Source: Planctomycetes bacterium ADurb.Bin069
Lineage (GTDB): Bacteria; Planctomycetota; UBA8108; UBA8890; UBA8898
Direction: 5' to 3'
DNA: 64,000 nt
NCBI GenBank assembly: GCA_002070955.1
Contig: MWEK01000002.1
Span: 91,956 to 155,955, forward strand
Shown piece after piece: positions 1-8,889 of the stretch. The notes below the pieces were generated by a model, which saw nothing but the letters and a program-made list of their open reading frames with translations, had not been told where the DNA came from and searched no databases. The position numbers and the translations under genes were made by a program. How positions within the stretch are numbered: the stretch's first letter is position 1; every line of letters starts with the position of its first letter.

Positions 1-220
1 GGGCGGCAAGCAAAGCCTCGCCCTGCGCAAAGAGCGCCGCCGGACTCCACGGCGCGTTCTCGGGCTTCGCGCCTGCCTCCTCGGGCTTCACGCCCGCGTC
101 CGCCGGGGGCTCCGCGGGGCGCGGCAGCTCCGGGGAAACCGAGTCCGCCCCCAGGGCGGCCGCCGCGAGCAGCGCCGCGCACGCAGCGGCCCGCTTCCAA
201 CTCGACAAGGCCTTCTTCAC
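1..220 (-). CDS. N-terminus of an exported protein (partial)
   Basis: The gene starts with GTG at 220, preceded by a strong GGAGGTG ribosome-binding site, and runs off the left edge after 73 codons. The visible N-terminus is a signal peptide: a basic start with KK and KR, then an alanine/leucine-rich core ending near ALGA. A proline/alanine/glutamate-rich linker follows, then the start of what may be a helical (TPR-like) repeat, ALFAQGEALLAA. Function cannot be assigned from this piece. It lies downstream of recO on the same strand, but a 172-base gap with its own possible promoter suggests separate transcription. Confidence 0.7.
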   Translation of the reverse strand, partial: MKKALSSWKRAAACAALLAAAALGADSVSPELPRPAEPPADAGVKPEEAGAKPENAPWSPAALFAQGEALLAA

Positions 221-274
221 GTCGGGACACCTCCGCCGGCCCGGGATCGCCCGCGGGCCTACGACACGCTCACT

Positions 275-304
275 ACTATATCGGCCCCTCCGGAGCCGCC
301 GCAA
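275..304 (-). promoter_or_regulatory. Possible sigma70-type promoter for the left-edge gene
   Basis: On the minus strand TTGCGG (304-299) is followed after 18 bases by TATAGT (280-275). The predicted start is about 50 bases upstream of the GTG at 220. The -10 matches well (5/6) and the -35 only partly. Confidence 0.35.
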
Positions 305-392
305 AGGCTTTCCACGCCGGGCCGAAGCGATCGGAAACTGAATTAACACGAATACATCCAGCCCCGCGGTGCGCGGACCCCGCTTGCACGGA

Positions 393-1103
393 TCACATCT
401 TCAAGTAGAAGGGGTATTCTAACACGCGGCAGCGAAATGCCAAAACATGATTAGCCCAGTCCATGAGAAAACGCACCGCGGCGCCGCGCGCCGCCCCGTC
501 GGAAAAGTCCTCGCCGCGCGCCGCCCGCAGAACGGCCCCGGAAAGCAGGCGGTCGGCCTGAGCCGGGTGCCGCCCGCAGAGGATGCCGCCGGCCTCATGG
601 CTGAAACCACAGCGCGCCGCCTCCCGGAGCAGAGCGCCGCACTTGGCGCAGGCGTCCAGGCGCGGCAGGACCCCGGCGCCGCCCAGACCCGCGCGCAGGA
701 AGAGAAGCAGCGCCTCTTCCGATCCGGCATCGAGGGCCCGCAGCGCGTTTCTCACCAGCTCGAACAACTCGGCATCGGCCTGCTCCGGGGCCGCGAAGCA
801 CGCGGCGAAAGCCAGCACGACGAAGGCGTCGGCAATGCGCGCGCGGTCCCGCGCCAGGCGGCGCGGGCACTCGATTTCCTGCGCCTCGGTGACCAGGCCG
901 AGCCCGCTCCGCGGCCGGGGAATGTAGACCAGTTCGTAAGTGCGCCCCGCGTCGAACCCCCCCTCGAACATGGGATTGCGCGGCCGCCACACGCCCTTGG
1001 CCAGCAGCCCCAGGAACCCGCGGCCGGGCGTGAGGAAATGGACGACCTGGCTCGAGTTCCCGAAGTTGAGGCACCTTAGCGCCACGCCCACCGTCTTCGG
1101 CAT
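393..1103 (-). CDS. recO: DNA repair protein RecO
   Basis: RecO works with RecR to load RecA onto SSB-coated single-stranded DNA during gap repair. The 236-residue protein has the family layout. The N-terminal OB-fold includes GFLGLLAKGVWRPRNP, matching the usual G-lGllaKGarr-kS region. A helical middle follows. The C-terminal zinc site shows as DACAKCG about residue 150 and GGILCGRH about residue 175. The ATG at 1103 overlaps the TGA of the upstream corC-like gene by one base; a GTG at 1106 is an alternative start. The close coupling suggests the two are cotranscribed. RecO next to a CorC/HlyC family gene is a common bacterial neighbourhood. Confidence 0.9.
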   Translation of the reverse strand: MPKTVGVALRCLNFGNSSQVVHFLTPGRGFLGLLAKGVWRPRNPMFEGGFDAGRTYELVYIPRPRSGLGLVTEAQEIECPRRLARDRARIADAFVVLAFAACFAAPEQADAELFELVRNALRALDAGSEEALLLFLRAGLGGAGVLPRLDACAKCGALLREAARCGFSHEAGGILCGRHPAQADRLLSGAVLRAARGEDFSDGAARGAAVRFLMDWANHVLAFRCRVLEYPFYLKM

Positions 1104-2395
1104 CACCGCTCCGCCCCTAAATGCACGCGCACGGTCTTGACGCGGCGTTCGTCGGCTTCGACCACCTCGAAGCGCAGGCGGCCTTGCGCCATGGCCTCTC
1201 CCACCCGCGGAATCCGCCCCCAGAGGCTGTACAGGAAGCCCGCCACGGTTTCGTAGGAATCCTCCCCGGGCAGGACGATGTCCAGGGCATCCTCCAGATC
1301 GTCGGCGCGCATGGCCGCATCGACCTCGAACGTCCTCTCGTCGATGCGCCGCAGGCGCGTCCCGGCGCGCTGGATCTCGAACTCATCCGCGATCTCCCCG
1401 ACGATCTCCTCCAGGATGTCCTCGATCGTGATAAGTCCGGCGGTGCCGCCGTACTCGTCCAACACGATGGCGATATGGAAGCGCTGCGTCTTGAACTCCT
1501 GGAAGAGCGCGCTGATCTTCTTGTTCTCCGGCACGAAGTACGCCTTGCGCACGATGTCCCCGATCGTGCGCGTCTCCCAGCCCGGCGCGCCGAAGTGCCG
1601 CAGGAAATCCTTGACGTACAGGATGCCGACGATGTTGTCCTCCGTGCCCTTGAACACCGGGATGCGCGAGTGGCCGCAGGTCGTCGCGATGCGGACGCCG
1701 TCGGGCAGGGTTAGATCCGCCGCCATGGACACCATGGCGATGCGCGGCGTCATGACGCTCGCGGCCTCGGCATCGTAGAAACTGATGATCGACTCGATCA
1801 TGTCCTTGCCGCCGCGCTCGATGAGGCCCTCGCGCTCGCCGTCCGCCGCCGCGGCCAGAATTTCCTCCTCCACCGCCTCCTCGGAGCGTTTGTCCGGATC
1901 CCCGCCCCCCGCGCGGACGAGGAAGCGGAGCGCCGCGCGGTGCGCGCGAACCGCCGGCACGGCGACGGCGAACAGCCGGCGCAGCGGACCCAAGCTGCCC
2001 GCGACCACCCGCTCGGGGATCGTCCGGCCCACGGCCCGCGGCGCGATTTCCAGGCCGACCACGACGGCGGCGATGAAGCCCGCCAAAAGGCCGGCGGTCT
2101 CCCCCGGGGTCAGGCCCTCGGCCACGGCGCGCCACGCCAGGAGCCCCATGATGACCAGCCGTCCGATCTGGTCGACGGCGCCCAGGAATACGGCGCAGTC
2201 ATCCAACGCCTCCTGCTCGGAAGCCTCGAGAGCCGGCCGGCCGCGGCGGCGCAGGTGCGCGTTGAGGCGCGTCTCGGACCGCGTTTCCAAGGAGCGCGCC
2301 AGAAACGCCCCGGCCGCCACGACGGCGTACAAACCCGCCGCGGCCGGCCAGAACAGAAGGTCAACGGCCTCGTGCCACGTCATTGCCGCAATCAT
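1103..2395 (-). CDS. CNNM/CorC (HlyC/TlyC) family transporter-associated protein
   Basis: This 430-residue protein belongs to the CNNM-type membrane + CBS pair + CorC_HlyC family, linked to Mg2+/Co2+ efflux or resistance. Hydrophobic segments fall near residues 10-32, 90-115 and 125-145. The two CBS motifs are clear: HSRIPVFKGTEDNIVGILYV about 245-265, and HIAIVLDEYGGTAGLITIED about 310-330, with the typical acidic tail EEIVGEI. The C-terminal CorC_HlyC domain (about 345-425) has a flavin-fold-like pattern including DSYETVAGFLYSLWGRIPRVG. The N-terminal membrane domain seems short and divergent compared with typical CNNM domains. It precedes recO with a one-base overlap. The substrate is inferred from the family only. 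Confidence 0.85.
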   Translation of the reverse strand: MIAAMTWHEAVDLLFWPAAAGLYAVVAAGAFLARSLETRSETRLNAHLRRRGRPALEASEQEALDDCAVFLGAVDQIGRLVIMGLLAWRAVAEGLTPGETAGLLAGFIAAVVVGLEIAPRAVGRTIPERVVAGSLGPLRRLFAVAVPAVRAHRAALRFLVRAGGGDPDKRSEEAVEEEILAAAADGEREGLIERGGKDMIESIISFYDAEAASVMTPRIAMVSMAADLTLPDGVRIATTCGHSRIPVFKGTEDNIVGILYVKDFLRHFGAPGWETRTIGDIVRKAYFVPENKKISALFQEFKTQRFHIAIVLDEYGGTAGLITIEDILEEIVGEIADEFEIQRAGTRLRRIDERTFEVDAAMRADDLEDALDIVLPGEDSYETVAGFLYSLWGRIPRVGEAMAQGRLRFEVVEADERRVKTVRVHLGAER

Positions 2396-2539
2396 CGGTT
2401 CTCGGAAAGAATCCGGGCAACATGCGCGTTCGAATCGCTCGTAGTCTACCGCCCGAACGCCCCTGTGGGAACCGCGTCCGCGCCGGGCGGCGGCCCCGCG
2501 CGCCGGGCGTTACGGGAACCGCGCCCGCCGCTGCGCCCG

Positions 2540-3598
2540 TTATCGCCGGAAGATCGGCAGGTATCCCAGCGGAACCTCGAGGATCAGGACCGCCATGGCG
2601 GTCGCGCTCTCGTCCCCGAAGCGATCCTTCCAGCGCCAGTCCTGGCGGCGGCCTTCCTCGATGAGCTGAGGGAACGCCCGCGAGTGCCACGCGTGCCACC
2701 GCTCCCCGCCCGCCAGGAAAAACACCTGCGCCGCGTAGAAGTTGCCGTAGAAACGGTAACGCGTCGCGGCATCGAGGGGCTCCAGCGGCGTCCTGCTCAG
2801 GTGGCGCTCCAGGCAGTCCAGGCCGCGGCGCACCTCGTCGGACCCGTAGACGCCGAGCGCCTGAAGGCTCGCCACCGACGCGCACGTCAGCTCGTAGGTC
2901 GACCACGTGACCTCGGGTGCGACCTGGTAGCGGAAGCTCCCGTCCGCCTTCTGGCAGCGCTCGACGTAGCGGCGGGCGCCGGCGATCAACTCCTCGCCGA
3001 CATCGAACCCCACGTTACGGGCGCCGCGCAGCGCCTGCAGCACGCACACGGTGACGCTGTTCTCGTCCTGGTGGCTCTCGTTGGTCGGGCCGTAGTACCA
3101 CCCGCCCTCGCGGCTCCGCGCGCCCCTGATACGTTCGATCCCCCGCCGGATCGCATCGCCGGCCTTCCGCTGCAGTCCCGCGGGAAGCTCGCCGTAGACC
3201 TGGGTGAGAAAAAGCACGCCGAGCGCATGCCCGTGCATGGGGTGGTCCTCGCCGGCCTTGGCCAGGAAGCCGGGATACGCCTCGGACTGGGCGCTTTCGA
3301 GCACGTACTTCAGGCACAGGGCGATCTGCTCGCCGTGCCGGCCGCGATTGTAGCCGTACCCGGCGCCGAGGAACGCGAGCCCCGCCAGACTCGTGACGCC
3401 GACCTGGTACTTGGCGCCGATGCAGCCGAGCTCGCGCGACTGCTGCGCGGCGAGGAATTCCAGGCCCTTGGCGATGGCGTCGAGCTGAGCGGCGCGCAGA
3501 ATCTCGGCGGCGGCCGGCGGGCCGATTTCCTCCCGGAGCGCCGCGCCGGGCCGTTCGGAGGCCGCGAGCAGGACGGCGCAGGCCGCGGCCAGCATCAC
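2540..3598 (-). CDS. Exported squalene-cyclase/prenyltransferase-repeat protein
   Basis: This protein of about 351 residues has a signal peptide (MLAAACAVLLAA) and alpha/alpha-toroid repeats of the prenyltransferase/squalene-oxidase type, for example GVTSLAGLAFLGAGYG, SVTVCVLQALRGARNVG and SATAMAVLILEVPLGYLPIF. The C-terminal block ATAMAVLILQ-P--YLP-F recurs in two other proteins of this window (8890-9897 and 30923-32461). I see no DxDD cyclase motif or zinc-site pattern, so enzymatic activity is doubtful and a periplasmic binding or scaffold role is equally possible. It is the last gene of the MoxR operon. Its GTG start at 3598 forms a GTGA overlap with the upstream stop; ATG at 3595 is an alternative. 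Confidence 0.75.
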   Translation of the reverse strand: MMLAAACAVLLAASERPGAALREEIGPPAAAEILRAAQLDAIAKGLEFLAAQQSRELGCIGAKYQVGVTSLAGLAFLGAGYGYNRGRHGEQIALCLKYVLESAQSEAYPGFLAKAGEDHPMHGHALGVLFLTQVYGELPAGLQRKAGDAIRRGIERIRGARSREGGWYYGPTNESHQDENSVTVCVLQALRGARNVGFDVGEELIAGARRYVERCQKADGSFRYQVAPEVTWSTYELTCASVASLQALGVYGSDEVRRGLDCLERHLSRTPLEPLDAATRYRFYGNFYAAQVFFLAGGERWHAWHSRAFPQLIEEGRRQDWRWKDRFGDESATAMAVLILEVPLGYLPIFRR

Positions 3599-4296
3599 TT
3601 CGTCCTGTCTCCCTCGCTCAGCCGCTCGAAGTAGCTCCGGATAAGCCCTTCGTACTTGGCGGGCACGCCCGGCCTCCCGCTCGCCTCGATGAGCGCGCGC
3701 ACCTCGCCGGGCAGAAAGCCCCAGCCGCCCGTCCCGCTCTTCTCGGTGAGCGGCCCGGCGACGCCCGCCGGAGGCGGCGGCGCCTTCTTGACGTCGTCGT
3801 TGGGCAGCTTGCCCGCCTGCTCCTTGCCGTCCTCCCGGAGCTCGCCGCCCGCCGGCTCGGTCCGCTTGCGGGAATCGCGCTCCTCGTCCTCGGACGCGCC
3901 GGGCCGCTTGTTCTCCGGCCGGCGGCCCTCCATCTTCTCAAGCTCACGGCGTTTCTTCTCGGCCTCCTGGTCCCCGGATTGTTTGCCGTCCCGGGGCTGC
4001 GAGGCGCTCGATCCGCCCCCGCCGCTCGACGAGGCCTGCATCTTCCTGAGCTCCTCGATCAGTTCGTCGATCTTGGCGACGACCTGCTTCTGCGAACCCC
4101 GGCATTCCTCGCCGCTGTCCTTGCGGTTGAGCATGCGCTCGATGAGGGCCATGTTCCGCGTGATATCGTCGAACAGCGCGTCGAGCCCCGGCCCCTGGGC
4201 GGGCGGCTCGACGGCGGCGCCCCGGACGACGGCGGCCCAGGCCAACAGGGCGAGGGCGCCCCGGACGACGCTACTCCTTCCCGGCCGGTTCATTCG
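3595..4296 (-). CDS. Exported charged, low-complexity protein of the MoxR operon
   Basis: Function not recognised. The 233-residue product has a signal peptide (core ALALLAWAAVVRGAA), a helical stretch around DDITRNMALIERMLNRKDSG, then a long disordered K/E/R/S-rich region (about residues 95-175). It ends in a conserved-looking tail containing WGFLPGEVRALIEASG and YEGLIRSYFERLS. Such a tail, read as 'LP..vr..i..sgrp.vP.kY..lir.Yf..L', is what I recall from hypothetical proteins beside large coiled-coil proteins in planctomycete MoxR clusters. I chose the ATG at 4296 because GGGGAGA lies five bases upstream; an ATG six bases earlier is too close to it. It overlaps the preceding gene by 26 bases. 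Confidence 0.6.
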   Translation of the reverse strand, partial: RMNRPGRSSVVRGALALLAWAAVVRGAAVEPPAQGPGLDALFDDITRNMALIERMLNRKDSGEECRGSQKQVVAKIDELIEELRKMQASSSGGGGSSASQPRDGKQSGDQEAEKKRRELEKMEGRRPENKRPGASEDEERDSRKRTEPAGGELREDGKEQAGKLPNDDVKKAPPPPAGVAGPLTEKSGTGGWGFLPGEVRALIEASGRPGVPAKYEGLIRSYFERLSEGDRTK

Positions 4297-6709
4297 CATT
4301 CTCCCCGGGCAAAATACCGAAAAAATCCTTGGCAAGGCGCTTCGTCAGGCCGCCGAGCGCCCCCTGCTTGAGCGCGAGGCGCGTGAGCTGCCGCTCCATG
4401 ACCTCGTTGAGCTTGCCGTCGTTCGCGACGCGCGCGCTCTCGAGAGCCTCGGTCTGGGCGTTGATCTCGAACTGCATGTCGCGCAGCATGAGCGCCTCGG
4501 CGACGGGCGGCACCAGCACGAGGCGCTGCTGCCCCTGCCGGTCCTGCGGCCGCTCCTCCTGGCGCTGGGCCAGTTCGTTCTTGAGGGCCGCCAGCAGCTT
4601 CTCGAGCTTGGCGATGACCTCGACGACGAGCATCTGGGTATACGCTCCCGTGTCCTCGCGCCCGAGCGCTTCCTTGATCTGGGCCATGTCGCCCAACACA
4701 TCCTCCACCAGAAACGCGAAGACGCGGGCCTTCTCATCGTCGAGGAGCCGGCGGACCTGCTCGCCCTCCTCCATGAGACCCGCGTGTCCCTGCGCGACCT
4801 GGCGAAGCTGGTGGCGCACGTTGCGCGGGAGCTTCCCGTCGGTGCGGGCCTCCTCGGCCTTGAGAATCTCGCCGAGGACGTCGCGCTCCCCGTCGCGGAG
4901 CTTGACGAGGAGGACCACCATGTTCGTCAGGGCCTCCTCCTGCTTGAGCCGCGCGAGCTCCTCCTCCTCCTGCCCGACCTCCTCCGCCGCGCGGGCAAGC
5001 TCCTCCTCGGCTTCCTTCTGCTGGTTCGCGCCGCGCTCGCCCTCGCCGGCCTGGAAATCCTGGGCCGCCCGATCCATGCGGCCGCCCGCCCGGTCGACGC
5101 GGTCGCCCGCGCGCTTGAGCACCCCGTCGGACTGCTCCTTGAGACCGCGCGCCGTCGCCTTGGTCTTGCGCGCCAGCTCCTCCTGAGCCCGCGCGGCCTT
5201 CTCCAGGTCGTGCCGCTTGAGCTGCTTGAGGGCCTCTTCCTTGAGGGCGTTCTTGGCCGCCGCGAGCTCGCGCGCCGCTTCGCCCGCCTGCCGGATGCCC
5301 GCCTCGCGGCGCTCGCCGAAAGATGCCGAAGCCTGCCGCATCGCCTCGCCGGCTCGATCCAGCGCGCGGGCGGCGTCGGACAGGGGCTGCGCGCGGTCCT
5401 TGCGCTGGAGGCGGGCGGCCTGATCCTGCATGCCCCGGGCTAAGGCGGCGGCCTTCCGCTCGATGCCCTCCTGCACGGCCTGCGCCCGCTCGAAGCGGTC
5501 GCGCCGCCCGAGCGCCTCCGCGGCCCCGGCCAAGCTTTTTTCCGCCTTCCCGAGCTCTGCCGAGGCGCGCTCCTGCCCCTCGGCCGCCTGCCTTCCCTCG
5601 CCGGCCTGGAGGCTGCGAACGGCGCGTTCCATGGCCTGCGCCGCGCTCTTGAGCGCCTCCGACGCCTCCTCGGCGGCGCGCCGGCCGTCCGCCCCGTCCG
5701 CGGCCGCGCGCGCAAGCTCGCGCGCCTGGAGCCCGAGATCGGCCTGTTCCGGGGCGAAGGGGGCAAGCGCGGCGCCTTTGGCCGTCCTGTCCCTGGTCTG
5801 GCGAAGGGCGCGCGCGCCGTTCCGCCGCCGCGCATCGTCATCGAGCGCGGCGGCGGCGCGCAGCTCCTCCGCCAGCGCTTGGTCGCCCAGGACGCTCTCC
5901 GCCGCCGCCGCCAGATCTTCCATGCCTTTGCGCGTGTCGGCGTTGATTTCGCTGCGCGCGACCCGGCCGAGCAGCGCCTCGGCCTGCTGCCTGAGCGGCG
6001 CGAGATCCGCCTCGGGGGGCGCCCCTTCGGTCCGGGCGCGCAACGCTTCCTGGGCGCCGCGCAGGGCCGCAACCCTGCCGGCGAGCGCCTTGAGCGCGGC
6101 TTCCTCCGGAAGCGGCCCCTCCGGGAGCTTGTCGGCGAGACGGCGCTGCGCCTCCGCCAGATCCTCCAGCGTGCGCGCGAACGCCTCCAGCGCGCCCGTC
6201 TCGGCGCTCGACCTGACATCGCCCCGCGACGCCTCGTTGAGCGCGCGCTGCTCGTCACGCAGGGCCCGGATGGCGGCGGCCGTCGCCTTCACACGGGCGA
6301 GGCGCGCATCCCAGTCCTGCGCCGCCAACCGGCGGCCCTCCAATTCCTCAATGATCGCCCTCAGGTTGGCGATGACGCGATCCTGAGCTTGGACCGCCGC
6401 CGCGAAGTCCTTTTCGGTGAGCCGCCGGCTGACCGTTCCCATGTCCGCGCTGATATCCAAGCGCCGGATCTCGCGCTCGACCGTCCTGATCTTCTCGGCA
6501 TCCTCCGCCGAAATCCGCTCCATGCGCTCGACGGCCGAGGCGAGGCGCTTGACCAAGTTGTCGAGCTGCGCCTTGACCTCGTTCTGCATGTCGGCCACGT
6601 CCTCGGGACGGAACGTGTCCTCCTCGCCTCCGCGCAGGCCCAAGGCCGCCCCGAGGAGGCCGGCGATCAGCATCAATCGGCCGCGACGCTGCGTTTGCAT
6701 AGGCTTCAT
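4271..6709 (-). CDS. Large exported coiled-coil protein
   Basis: The 812-residue protein starts with a signal peptide (LMLIAGLLGAALGLRGG). It is then almost entirely alpha-helical coiled coil, rich in A, E, R, K and Q, with runs such as ELARAAEEVGQEEEELARLK. No catalytic motif is visible. The composition resembles the long helical C-terminal parts of the planctomycete proteins that accompany MoxR/BatA operons. A periplasmic structural or adaptor role is inferred. It lies 72 bases downstream of another protein with a helical tail (6782-8884) and overlaps the next gene, so it is most likely cotranscribed. Helical low complexity makes distant homology searches unreliable here. Confidence 0.7.
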   Translation of the reverse strand: MKPMQTQRRGRLMLIAGLLGAALGLRGGEEDTFRPEDVADMQNEVKAQLDNLVKRLASAVERMERISAEDAEKIRTVEREIRRLDISADMGTVSRRLTEKDFAAAVQAQDRVIANLRAIIEELEGRRLAAQDWDARLARVKATAAAIRALRDEQRALNEASRGDVRSSAETGALEAFARTLEDLAEAQRRLADKLPEGPLPEEAALKALAGRVAALRGAQEALRARTEGAPPEADLAPLRQQAEALLGRVARSEINADTRKGMEDLAAAAESVLGDQALAEELRAAAALDDDARRRNGARALRQTRDRTAKGAALAPFAPEQADLGLQARELARAAADGADGRRAAEEASEALKSAAQAMERAVRSLQAGEGRQAAEGQERASAELGKAEKSLAGAAEALGRRDRFERAQAVQEGIERKAAALARGMQDQAARLQRKDRAQPLSDAARALDRAGEAMRQASASFGERREAGIRQAGEAARELAAAKNALKEEALKQLKRHDLEKAARAQEELARKTKATARGLKEQSDGVLKRAGDRVDRAGGRMDRAAQDFQAGEGERGANQQKEAEEELARAAEEVGQEEEELARLKQEEALTNMVVLLVKLRDGERDVLGEILKAEEARTDGKLPRNVRHQLRQVAQGHAGLMEEGEQVRRLLDDEKARVFAFLVEDVLGDMAQIKEALGREDTGAYTQMLVVEVIAKLEKLLAALKNELAQRQEERPQDRQGQQRLVLVPPVAEALMLRDMQFEINAQTEALESARVANDGKLNEVMERQLTRLALKQGALGGLTKRLAKDFFGILPGENANEPAGKE

Positions 6710-6781
6710 CTTGCCACACTTGACCTGCGGCGCAAGCGGAATCCGACGCCGCCGGGCGCCGGGGGCCTCGTTCCCGGGCGC

Positions 6782-8884
6782 CTACCGGCCCAGCATCTCC
6801 CGCGTCATCGCCTTGACCCGCTCCTCCGCCTCGTACAGGTCGCGGAGCTGCCGCGCGAGCTGGTTCAGATCGCCGTACTCCGTCATGCGGTCGATGACGT
6901 CCTGCAGCGCCGCCTTGACCTCGCCCTGCCGATCGATGAGCGCCGGGAGCGCCGCCGGCGAGGCGTTGCCCGCTCCGGCCGCCTCGGCGAGCTTGCCGAT
7001 GTCCCGGCCCAGCGGCGCGGATTGCTCGCCGGCGATGGATTTCAGCTCCTCGCCCAGGGAGCCCACCCACTTCTGTTCCTTCAGGTCCGCCACCTGGTTG
7101 CGCGCCATGCGGTCCCGCACCCGCGCAAGCTCCTCCGCCGCGGCCTCGAGGCGCCGCGTCATCGCTTGGGCATCGCTGCGCGACTGGCTCAGCGGACCCG
7201 CGGCGGAAGGCTCCAGCGTGGCCTGCTCCCGCGTCTCCCGGGCAAGGGCGCTCAACCGCTCGCGCGCCCTGTCCTGCAGTTGGACCGCGCTCCGCAGGTC
7301 CTCGCGCACCATGGTGAGCCGGTCCAAAAGGATCGCCCGCAGGTCCTCGGGCCTGACCACCACGATTACGTGCTCCGCCGAGAAACCGGCGCCGCCGGCG
7401 GCATCCTGGGCGCCGATGCGCCATTCGATCATGCCGCCCTCTTTGACCCCGGTCCCGGTGAGGTCGAACACGTGCCCCAACGCCGCCTCGCGCGCCCCCG
7501 GCTCGACGGCCAGCGGCGTTCTCTCCTCGGGTCCGGGCTCCGGATCCTCGGGATTCTTCACCGCGTGCCCGAACCACGCCGCCACGAGCCCCCAATCGTC
7601 CGTCGCCGACGCCTTGACGGCGAGGCGCGCGTCAAGAGTGCATTCCTCCTTGACGGACGGCTCGGCGATGCGCACCACGGGAACCCCGTCGGGAATCGCC
7701 CGCACGCGGTAGCGGTTCTGCTCGGTGTTGGCGAAGCCCTCCTCGCTCACCAGGGCGCAAGCGTAGTAGCCGGTCTGCGTCACGTCGAAGCCGCCCTCGA
7801 AGACGGAAAACTCCTCCTCGGCGCCCACCGCGAGGCGCCGCTCGGCGAGCGGCTCGTCCTTTCCCGTCCCGAACAGCCGGAACGTGGCCTCCTTGACGCG
7901 CGGCCGCGCCCAGGCCTTGAAAACCACCGTGCTCCCGGCGAGCGCCCTGATGCTGCCGTCCTCCGAGGTCTCATCCGGCCGGCCCGCGTAAGCCGGGTAC
8001 TTAATGACCGCCGCGATCTTCTCGATCCGCGGCCGCGCCACGAGCTTGACGCTTACGGGCGCGGTGCGTCCGTCGCCGCCCCGCGCCGTGAACGTGAAGC
8101 CTCGCGTGAGGTTCGCCATGGTGTGGCGGAAGGTGTGCCGGCCGAAGCGAGTCATGACCTCCACGCTCCGCGCGTCGTCCCAGTCGCACAGAAGCTCGAC
8201 CTGCCGCGCCCGGCCCTTCACCACCTCCACCTCGATCATGAGATCATCGCCCCTGGCGACGAGCACCGGCGAGCCTTCCGGCTCGACCACCTTGAGCGCC
8301 ACGCTCCGCGGCCACGGCACGTTCGCGAGGGCGAGGCGCGCCCACCACACGCCCAGGACCTCGCCCTTCCACAAGGCGACGGCGAGCCAGAGCGCCGCCA
8401 GGACCGCGAGCACGGCCGCCGGCGTCCGCAGGCCGCGGAGCGGGTACACTCGGCCCGCATCGATGTGCCGCGCGGCGCCGTCGGCGTCGCGGACGACCGC
8501 CGCCACGAGTTCGGGCGACACGTGCGCCGCGGCGGGATTGCCCGCGGCGCTGAGCTGAACGGCGGTGAGGAAGCGCCCTTCCAGCTCGGGGTACGCGGCC
8601 TCGACTCCGCGGGCGAGCCCGGCGGTATCGGGCAACGCCCCGAGCGGCCGCACCAGAAGCACAAACGCCGCCCGCGCGCCCGCGCCCAGGGCCGCCAGCA
8701 GCAGCACCGCGCGCGCCGCCGCCGGAATGTCCAAGTGGTAGTCCAGCAGGAACTCGGCCAGCAGCAGCCCCAGCGCGAAGCTCCCGAGCCCCAGGGCCGC
8801 CCGGGCTCGGGCGCCGAACCGCGCCCGAGCCCGGGCGGCGGCGAGCACCAGGCGAATGTTCTCCGGCAGCGCGCCACGATCCAT
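6782..8884 (-). CDS. DUF4175-like membrane protein with long helical tail
   Basis: The 700-residue product begins with hydrophobic segments near residues 25-50, 55-80 and 140-160. A beta-rich periplasmic region follows (about 200-480) with Ig-like stretches such as VVEPEGSPVLVARGDDLMIEVE. The C-terminus (about 510-700) is a long helical coiled coil. This is the layout of DUF4175-type proteins found beside BatA/MoxR genes, but I infer the family only from architecture. The ATG at 8884 lies five bases after the stop of the upstream gene, with AAGG just upstream. No enzymatic motif is seen. Its place between toroid and coiled-coil genes suggests one envelope-spanning assembly. Confidence 0.7.
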   Translation of the reverse strand: MDRGALPENIRLVLAAARARARFGARARAALGLGSFALGLLLAEFLLDYHLDIPAAARAVLLLAALGAGARAAFVLLVRPLGALPDTAGLARGVEAAYPELEGRFLTAVQLSAAGNPAAAHVSPELVAAVVRDADGAARHIDAGRVYPLRGLRTPAAVLAVLAALWLAVALWKGEVLGVWWARLALANVPWPRSVALKVVEPEGSPVLVARGDDLMIEVEVVKGRARQVELLCDWDDARSVEVMTRFGRHTFRHTMANLTRGFTFTARGGDGRTAPVSVKLVARPRIEKIAAVIKYPAYAGRPDETSEDGSIRALAGSTVVFKAWARPRVKEATFRLFGTGKDEPLAERRLAVGAEEEFSVFEGGFDVTQTGYYACALVSEEGFANTEQNRYRVRAIPDGVPVVRIAEPSVKEECTLDARLAVKASATDDWGLVAAWFGHAVKNPEDPEPGPEERTPLAVEPGAREAALGHVFDLTGTGVKEGGMIEWRIGAQDAAGGAGFSAEHVIVVVRPEDLRAILLDRLTMVREDLRSAVQLQDRARERLSALARETREQATLEPSAAGPLSQSRSDAQAMTRRLEAAAEELARVRDRMARNQVADLKEQKWVGSLGEELKSIAGEQSAPLGRDIGKLAEAAGAGNASPAALPALIDRQGEVKAALQDVIDRMTEYGDLNQLARQLRDLYEAEERVKAMTREMLGR

Positions 8885-8889
8885 CGCCT

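Noticed and set aside
4271..8884. Long plus-strand reading frames opposite the coiled-coil and DUF4175-like genes.
   Set aside because: They arise from high G+C on the strand opposite real genes; minus-strand products have signal peptides, domains and coupled starts, and the plus-strand ones do not.
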